Shown here in pieces: positions 6,988 through 10,777 of a DNA stretch of 10,777 nt; the stretch's first letter is position 1, and every line of letters starts with the position of its first letter. Under the pieces are notes generated by a model. The model searched no databases. It saw nothing but the letters and a program-made list of their open reading frames with translations, and was not told the origin of the DNA. Both the position numbers and the translations under genes were made by a program. The stretch spans positions 363,913 through 374,689 of the forward strand of contig CP070810.1 of NCBI GenBank assembly GCA_020343755.1. The letters run 5' to 3'. The DNA is from Dehalococcoidia bacterium (GTDB lineage Bacteria > Chloroflexota > Dehalococcoidia > Dehalococcoidales > E44-bin46).

Positions 6988-8229
6988 ATGCTAGAGAAAC
7001 TGTCCCTTGGTGTCAAAAACATAAAGAAATATCGCTGTGAGTTAGGTAGCGAGCTCATCAATGAAGTTGAAACGCTGGCTCGTGACCTTAAGGGGGTTCG
7101 TCTCTGTCACATAAATTCTACACCTTTCGGTGGGGGAGTAGCCGAGCTATTATTCTCTCACATTCCCCTGATGCGTGGCGTAGGTATAGAAGCTGATTGG
7201 CAGGTTATTCGCGGTGACCGACGATTCTTTACCATCACTAAGTCGCTGCATAATGCCCTGCAAGGAGCAAAATATCCGTTACTGGAAGAAAAGACCAAAA
7301 GGGTTTACCTAGCCAATAACGAGATGAATGCCCGGGAGCTAGACCCTAACTACGATGTTTTTATCGTCAATGACCCTCAGCCGGCAGCTCTACGCCACTT
7401 CTGCCATAACACTCAGGCAAAATGGGTCTGGCGCTGCCATCTAGATAGCTCTGAGCCAGATAAGGATACCTGGCAGTTCTTGCGACCTTACATTGAGGAG
7501 TATGACGCAGTTGTGTTTACCATGGCTAAGTTTATTCCTCAAGACCTTAAGCCTCGGCTTATTGCCACCATAGCTCCAGCCATTGACCCGTTCAGTCCCA
7601 AGAATATGCCTCTGCCCAAGGCGCTGTGTAGACAGATGGTTGACAACCTCGATATCCATAGGACAAAGCCGCTTATTACCCAGGTTTCTAGGTTTGACCT
7701 TTGGAAGGACCCTTTTGGGGTCATGCAGGTCTATCGGCTAGTCAAAGAGAAAATCCCGGGTGTCCAGTTAGCTCTGGTTGGTTCTCTAGCTAATGACGAC
7801 CCTGAAGCCTGGGGTCTGTTTACCGCTATCAATAAGGAGGCAAACAAAGACGAAGACATTCACGTCTTCAGCAATCTGACCGGGGTGGGGAATATGGAGG
7901 TAAACGCCTTTCAAACTGCCAGCGACGTGGTAATCCAAAAGTCAATTAAAGAGGGTTTTGGTCTGGTGATTGCTGAGGCTCTGTGGAAGGGAAGACCGGT
8001 GGTTGCCGGTAATGCCGGTGGTATTCCGCTACAGATGCCCGGTAATCTTAACCCTTATCTGATTAGTAGTATCCAGGAATGTGCTGAAAAGGTGATAAAG
8101 TTGCTTAAAGACCCTGACCTAGGTGACAAGTTAGGCAAGGAGGGTAAAGCCCATATTAGAAATAATTTCCTTATGCCCAGACTGGTAAGAGACGAACTGA
8201 GGCTTGTAAAGAGGCTGGTAGAGGCCTAA
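6988..8229 (+). CDS. treT: Trehalose synthase, glycosyl-transferring (TreT, GT4)
   Basis: TreT joins NDP-glucose (ADP- or UDP-glucose) to free glucose, forming trehalose in one reversible step. The 413 residues are close to the size of the Thermococcales enzyme. Motifs in order are HINSTPFGGGVAE (41-53), TKSLHNALQG (84-93), NDPQP (128-132), WRCHLDSSEPD (148-158), QVSRFDLWKDP (232-242, with phosphate-binding R235 and K240) and the GT4 E-x7-E pair E322 and E330 in KEGFGLVIAEALWK. Together these fit TreT better than general GT4 enzymes. ATG 6988 follows GGAAAG by seven bases. The gene has its own promoter and converges on galT with a 24-bp gap that has no good terminator. With OtsA and OtsB nearby, the cluster holds two trehalose routes. 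TreT may also run backwards to recover NDP-glucose. Confidence 0.87.
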   Translation: MLEKLSLGVKNIKKYRCELGSELINEVETLARDLKGVRLCHINSTPFGGGVAELLFSHIPLMRGVGIEADWQVIRGDRRFFTITKSLHNALQGAKYPLLEEKTKRVYLANNEMNARELDPNYDVFIVNDPQPAALRHFCHNTQAKWVWRCHLDSSEPDKDTWQFLRPYIEEYDAVVFTMAKFIPQDLKPRLIATIAPAIDPFSPKNMPLPKALCRQMVDNLDIHRTKPLITQVSRFDLWKDPFGVMQVYRLVKEKIPGVQLALVGSLANDDPEAWGLFTAINKEANKDEDIHVFSNLTGVGNMEVNAFQTASDVVIQKSIKEGFGLVIAEALWKGRPVVAGNAGGIPLQMPGNLNPYLISSIQECAEKVIKLLKDPDLGDKLGKEGKAHIRNNFLMPRLVRDELRLVKRLVEA

Positions 8230-8253
8230 TAAAGCTCTCCTAAAAAGGGGCCA

Positions 8254-9255
8254 TTATAACTTAAAATTACGAATAAAATCGGCCGTTTCTTCGGGGAAGG
8301 TGGCATTAATATACATGCCAGAACCTATCTCAAAACCAGCTATAGAGGTGAGACGTGGCACTATTTGTATATGCCAGAGGTAATAGTCCTTACTTTCATC
8401 ACCTACTGGTACTGTGTGAATGGTGTAGTTAAAATCTGGGTCGTGCAACGATAGGTAAAGCTTAAGCAGTGTAATCCGTAAAACTTGGGCAAGGTTAGCT
8501 AAGTCCTTGGTTGGAATTTTGCCGAAGGAGGTTTGCCTTTTTTTGGGCATAATCCAAGTCTCAAAGGGCATCCGAGACGCAAATGGGTGAAACACTACAA
8601 AACCCTCTGTATCCATGACTATCCGCTCCCCGACTTTCAGCTCGTGGTCAATTATGTCTTGGTAGAGGCATCTGCCGGTGTCATTGTAGTGAGCCATAGC
8701 TACTTCAAATTGCCGCTTGAGCTCTGCTGAGACTACAGGGGTAGCCACTAGCTGCGAGTGGGGGTGGATTAAAGATGTGCCAGCTCCCCCTCCGTGATTC
8801 TTAAAGATGATTATCAACTTTACCCTGGGGTCCCGACTTAGTTGGTTATATCTCTCTCGGTACACGGTGAGAAGTTCTTCTACCTCCTGGTCTTCCATAA
8901 GGGGGATAAATCTATTATGAAGGGGGGTCTCGATTATTACATCATGAGCACCCACCCCATCCATTTTGGTGAAAAAGTCCGCCTCCTCGGTTAGTTGGGT
9001 GCTACCTTGTGGAACTAAGGCTGGGTACTTGTTGTTGACTACCCGAACTCGCCAGCTAGAGCTTCCTTCTGTGGGATAACGCAGTATTTCTTCAGGGCTG
9101 AGATATTCATTGCCAAGGCAGAAGGGGCAGGAAGGTTCATAAGGGAGCAAGCTGCGCTTCTGCCGCTTCTTCACGAAATCGTGGGGGCGCTTTACTCTAT
9201 TACTGGCTATGATAACCCACTCCTTGGTGGTGGGGTCTTGCCTTATTTCAGACAA
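8254..9255 (-). CDS. galT: Galactose-1-phosphate uridylyltransferase (GalT), HIT superfamily
   Basis: GalT swaps UMP between UDP-glucose and galactose-1-phosphate through a covalent uridylyl-histidine. The 333-residue protein has zinc ligands C43 and C46 (CPFC), VVNNKYPAL (72-80), GAHDVIIETP (102-111), KNHGGGAGTSL (152-162), active-site HPHSQ (164-168, nucleophile H166 as in E. coli) and a C-terminal HIQIVPR (295-301). The third active-site residue is serine where E. coli has glycine, a form common in archaeal and thermophile GalT and in the related ADP-glucose phosphorylases. The start is TTG 9255, supported by AGGAG seven bases upstream and a promoter behind it. No galK or galE is nearby, so it may serve glucose-1-phosphate and NDP-glucose exchange for the trehalose genes. 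Family is firm; substrate pair is less so. Confidence 0.85.
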   Translation of the reverse strand: MSEIRQDPTTKEWVIIASNRVKRPHDFVKKRQKRSLLPYEPSCPFCLGNEYLSPEEILRYPTEGSSSWRVRVVNNKYPALVPQGSTQLTEEADFFTKMDGVGAHDVIIETPLHNRFIPLMEDQEVEELLTVYRERYNQLSRDPRVKLIIIFKNHGGGAGTSLIHPHSQLVATPVVSAELKRQFEVAMAHYNDTGRCLYQDIIDHELKVGERIVMDTEGFVVFHPFASRMPFETWIMPKKRQTSFGKIPTKDLANLAQVLRITLLKLYLSLHDPDFNYTIHTVPVGDESKDYYLWHIQIVPRLTSIAGFEIGSGMYINATFPEETADFIRNFKL

Positions 9256-9283
9256 ATCTATTCTCCTCTACGTATACGCTTCA

Positions 9284-9312
9284 ATTGTATATTTAACCCA
9301 GGATAAAATCAA
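9284..9312 (-). promoter_or_regulatory. galT promoter
   Basis: On the minus strand TTGATT (9312-9307), a 17-base spacer and TACAAT (9289-9284) give a good sigma-70 promoter. Transcription would begin near 9277, leaving about 22 leader bases that contain the AGGAG site. An eight-base palindrome CGTATACG (9271-9278) covers the expected start, but palindromes this short are common by chance. Confidence 0.55.
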
Positions 9313-9338
9313 TAAAAGGTGTAATACTGAGTCTCTCG

Positions 9339-9367
9339 TTGACAGTTAGTATGACTTACACTAAAAT
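9339..9367 (+). promoter_or_regulatory. alaS promoter with consensus -35
   Basis: TTGACA (9339-9344), exactly 17 bases, then TAAAAT (9362-9367) is the best sigma-70 promoter in the window. The expected start near 9374 leaves only about 12 bases before ATG 9386, too short for an ordinary T-box or attenuator, and no Shine-Dalgarno is visible. Confidence 0.7.
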
Positions 9368-9385
9368 CGTAGTAATTGTTTTAAT

Positions 9386-10777
9386 ATGGTGAGCAATAAA
9401 TTGACTGGCGATGAAATTCGAGCGGCATTTTTGACTTTCTTTGAAGGGAAAGGGCATAAAATCATTCCCAGCTCCCCTCTAGTACCTCGAGGTGACCCTA
9501 CTTTGCTGCTTACTACCGCTGGCATGGTGCAGTTTAAACCCTACTTTTTAGGGGAGAGGGTGCCACCTAATCCTCGTTTAGCCTCATGCCAAAAGTGCTT
9601 TCGGACTACTGATATTGAGTCGGTGGGTGACCCTACCCACCTTACCTTCTTTGAAATGCTGGGTAATTTTAGTGTCGGCGACTACTTTAAGCAGGAAGCC
9701 ATTAGCTGGGCATGGGAGTTTGTAACCCGACGTTTACACCTCCCGCCTCAGCGGCTTTGGATTACTATTTTTCTTGATGACGAGGAGGCTTTCGGCTACT
9801 GGCGGGAAATAGGAGTGCCTGAGCATAGGATACTGAGGTTTGGTGAGGAGGATAACTTCTGGGGACCGGCCGGCGATTCTGGACCCTGCGGGCCTTGCAG
9901 TGAGATTGTCTATGACTTTGGTGAGGAGGTTGGCTGCAGGAAGCCTTCTTGCGCCCCCGGTTGTAACTGCGGTCGCTTTTCCGAGATTTGGAACCTGGTA
10001 TTTACTCAGTATAACCAGGACAGGGAAGGGCACCGCACTCTACTGCCAAAGCCTAATATTGATACCGGCATGGGTTTAGAAAGGACTGCTGCTGTGGTGC
10101 AGGGCAAAACCTCGGTCTATGAAACTGGCCTGTTTGCTTCACTGCTGGATAATATCTCTAAGTATATAGGGAAGAAATATGGCTCAGACGAAGATACTGA
10201 TAATGCCATGCGGGTAGTAGTCGAGCATGGCCGCGGCTTGGCTTTCCTTATCGCTGACGGGGTTATGCCCAGCAATGAGGGGCGGGGCTATGTACTGCGG
10301 CGGATATTACGCCGGGCGGCGCTCTTTGGCAGGAGGCTGGGACTGGACAAGCCGTTTCTTAACCAGATAGCTGGTGCGACGGTTGGTAGTATGGCTAAAG
10401 TTTATCCTGAGTTACAGCAAAGGCAGAACTTCATTTATGGAGTTATCGAACAGGAGGAGGCAAAATTCAGGGAGACCCTTAGCACCGGACTGGAATTGCT
10501 AGATGAAACGGTAGAGGAACTGGCCAGGAAGGGAGAAAACAAAATCTCTGGCTCGGAGGCTTTTAGGCTATACGATACCTACGGCTTCCCTGTAGAGCTA
10601 ACCACGGAGATTGCCACCGAGCGCGGCTTTTCGGTCGATTTGGAAGGCTTTAACCAGGAAATGGAGAAGCAGCGGGAGAGAGCCCGCGAAGCTCACAAAG
10701 TAGAGGTAGGTGGCGGTGTAGTAGGGATCAGGGGAGCGCTTAAAGTATCTAAGGGAACCACTCCTTTTGTTGGTTAT
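9386..10777 (+). CDS. alaS: Alanine--tRNA ligase (AlaS), 5' part; runs off window end
   Basis: AlaS charges tRNA-Ala with alanine in the cytosol. The 464 visible codons cover the class II catalytic domain and the tRNA-recognition domain; the editing domain and C-Ala domain lie beyond the window. Landmarks are IRAAFLTFFEGKGH (11-24), CFRTTDIESVGD (71-82, class II motif 2 region), FFEMLGNFSVGDYFK (88-102), GPCGPCSEI (166-174), four cysteines at 184-195, IWNLVFTQYN (201-210), motif 3 DTGMGLER (226-233) and SNEGRGYVLRRILRRA (296-311). THLTFFEML replaces the common HHTFFEML, and VVVEHGRG replaces the usual ADHIRA; both resemble Chloroflexota sequences as I recall them. ATG 9386 is the first start after an in-frame stop; GTG 9389 or TTG 9401 are alternatives. 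No ribosome-binding site precedes it. Confidence 0.95.
   Translation, partial: MVSNKLTGDEIRAAFLTFFEGKGHKIIPSSPLVPRGDPTLLLTTAGMVQFKPYFLGERVPPNPRLASCQKCFRTTDIESVGDPTHLTFFEMLGNFSVGDYFKQEAISWAWEFVTRRLHLPPQRLWITIFLDDEEAFGYWREIGVPEHRILRFGEEDNFWGPAGDSGPCGPCSEIVYDFGEEVGCRKPSCAPGCNCGRFSEIWNLVFTQYNQDREGHRTLLPKPNIDTGMGLERTAAVVQGKTSVYETGLFASLLDNISKYIGKKYGSDEDTDNAMRVVVEHGRGLAFLIADGVMPSNEGRGYVLRRILRRAALFGRRLGLDKPFLNQIAGATVGSMAKVYPELQQRQNFIYGVIEQEEAKFRETLSTGLELLDETVEELARKGENKISGSEAFRLYDTYGFPVELTTEIATERGFSVDLEGFNQEMEKQRERAREAHKVEVGGGVVGIRGALKVSKGTTPFVGY

Noticed and set aside
8230..8253. CTCCT and AGGGG around AAAA between treT and galT as a two-way terminator.
   Set aside because: The stem is only five pairs with one G-U pair and lacks a T-tract on either strand.
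9271..9278. Palindrome CGTATACG at the expected galT transcription start.
   Set aside because: Eight-base palindromes occur dozens of times by chance in a window this long, and no second copy or conserved pattern is visible near the other promoters.
9301..9385. T-box or amino-acid attenuator ahead of alaS.
   Set aside because: The promoter is about 12 bases from the start codon, leaving no room for a leader structure, and no T-box sequence or terminator hairpin is visible.
9734..10079. Open frames on both strands inside alaS.
   Set aside because: The alaS frame carries all class II motifs across this stretch; the other frames have no recognisable domains or start signals.

Overview
The window reads as ordinary bacterial chromosome of moderate GC. 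It is densely packed with housekeeping and sugar-metabolism genes; I see no mobile element, CRISPR array, tRNA or rRNA. Gene content and protein style suggest Chloroflexota, possibly a Dehalococcoidia-like lineage. The hints are the AlaS variant motifs (GDPTHLTFFEML, VVVEHGRG), the YchF P-loop variant and the TreT homologue. This placement is inference and has not been tested.

Left part (1-2485): a small HEAT-like protein gene and a YchF-type ATPase gene (cut by the window start, about five residues short) form a minus-strand pair. Divergent from them is holA, the delta subunit of the DNA polymerase III clamp loader.

Centre (2643-9255): a compact trehalose and nucleotide-sugar cluster. It holds otsA (+), otsB (-, convergent with and overlapping otsA by 38 bp), a ROK sugar kinase and galU (+, tightly coupled), treT (+, with its own promoter), and galT (-, convergent with treT). 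On paper the ROK kinase makes glucose-6-phosphate and GalU makes UDP-glucose. OtsA joins them and OtsB removes the phosphate to give trehalose. TreT offers a second, reversible one-step route from NDP-glucose and glucose. GalT exchanges sugar-1-phosphates with the UDP-sugar pool. A phosphoglucomutase linking glucose-6-P to glucose-1-P is not in the window.

Right part (9386-10777): alaS, divergent from galT and running off the window end after 464 codons.

There is no gene-free stretch longer than 300 bases; the longest gaps are 157 bp (2486-2642), 142 bp (1336-1477) and 130 bp (9256-9385). Start signals fall into two classes. The HEAT-like gene, holA, otsA, galU, treT and galT have Shine-Dalgarno sequences, with TTG starts for holA and galT. 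The otsB, ROK kinase and alaS genes lack one and have a promoter so close that their mRNAs would be leaderless or nearly so. I found no convincing rho-independent terminator. I saw no clearly new biological system. The most unusual points are two trehalose routes in one cluster, altered nucleotide-binding motifs in YchF, and the leaderless-type starts.
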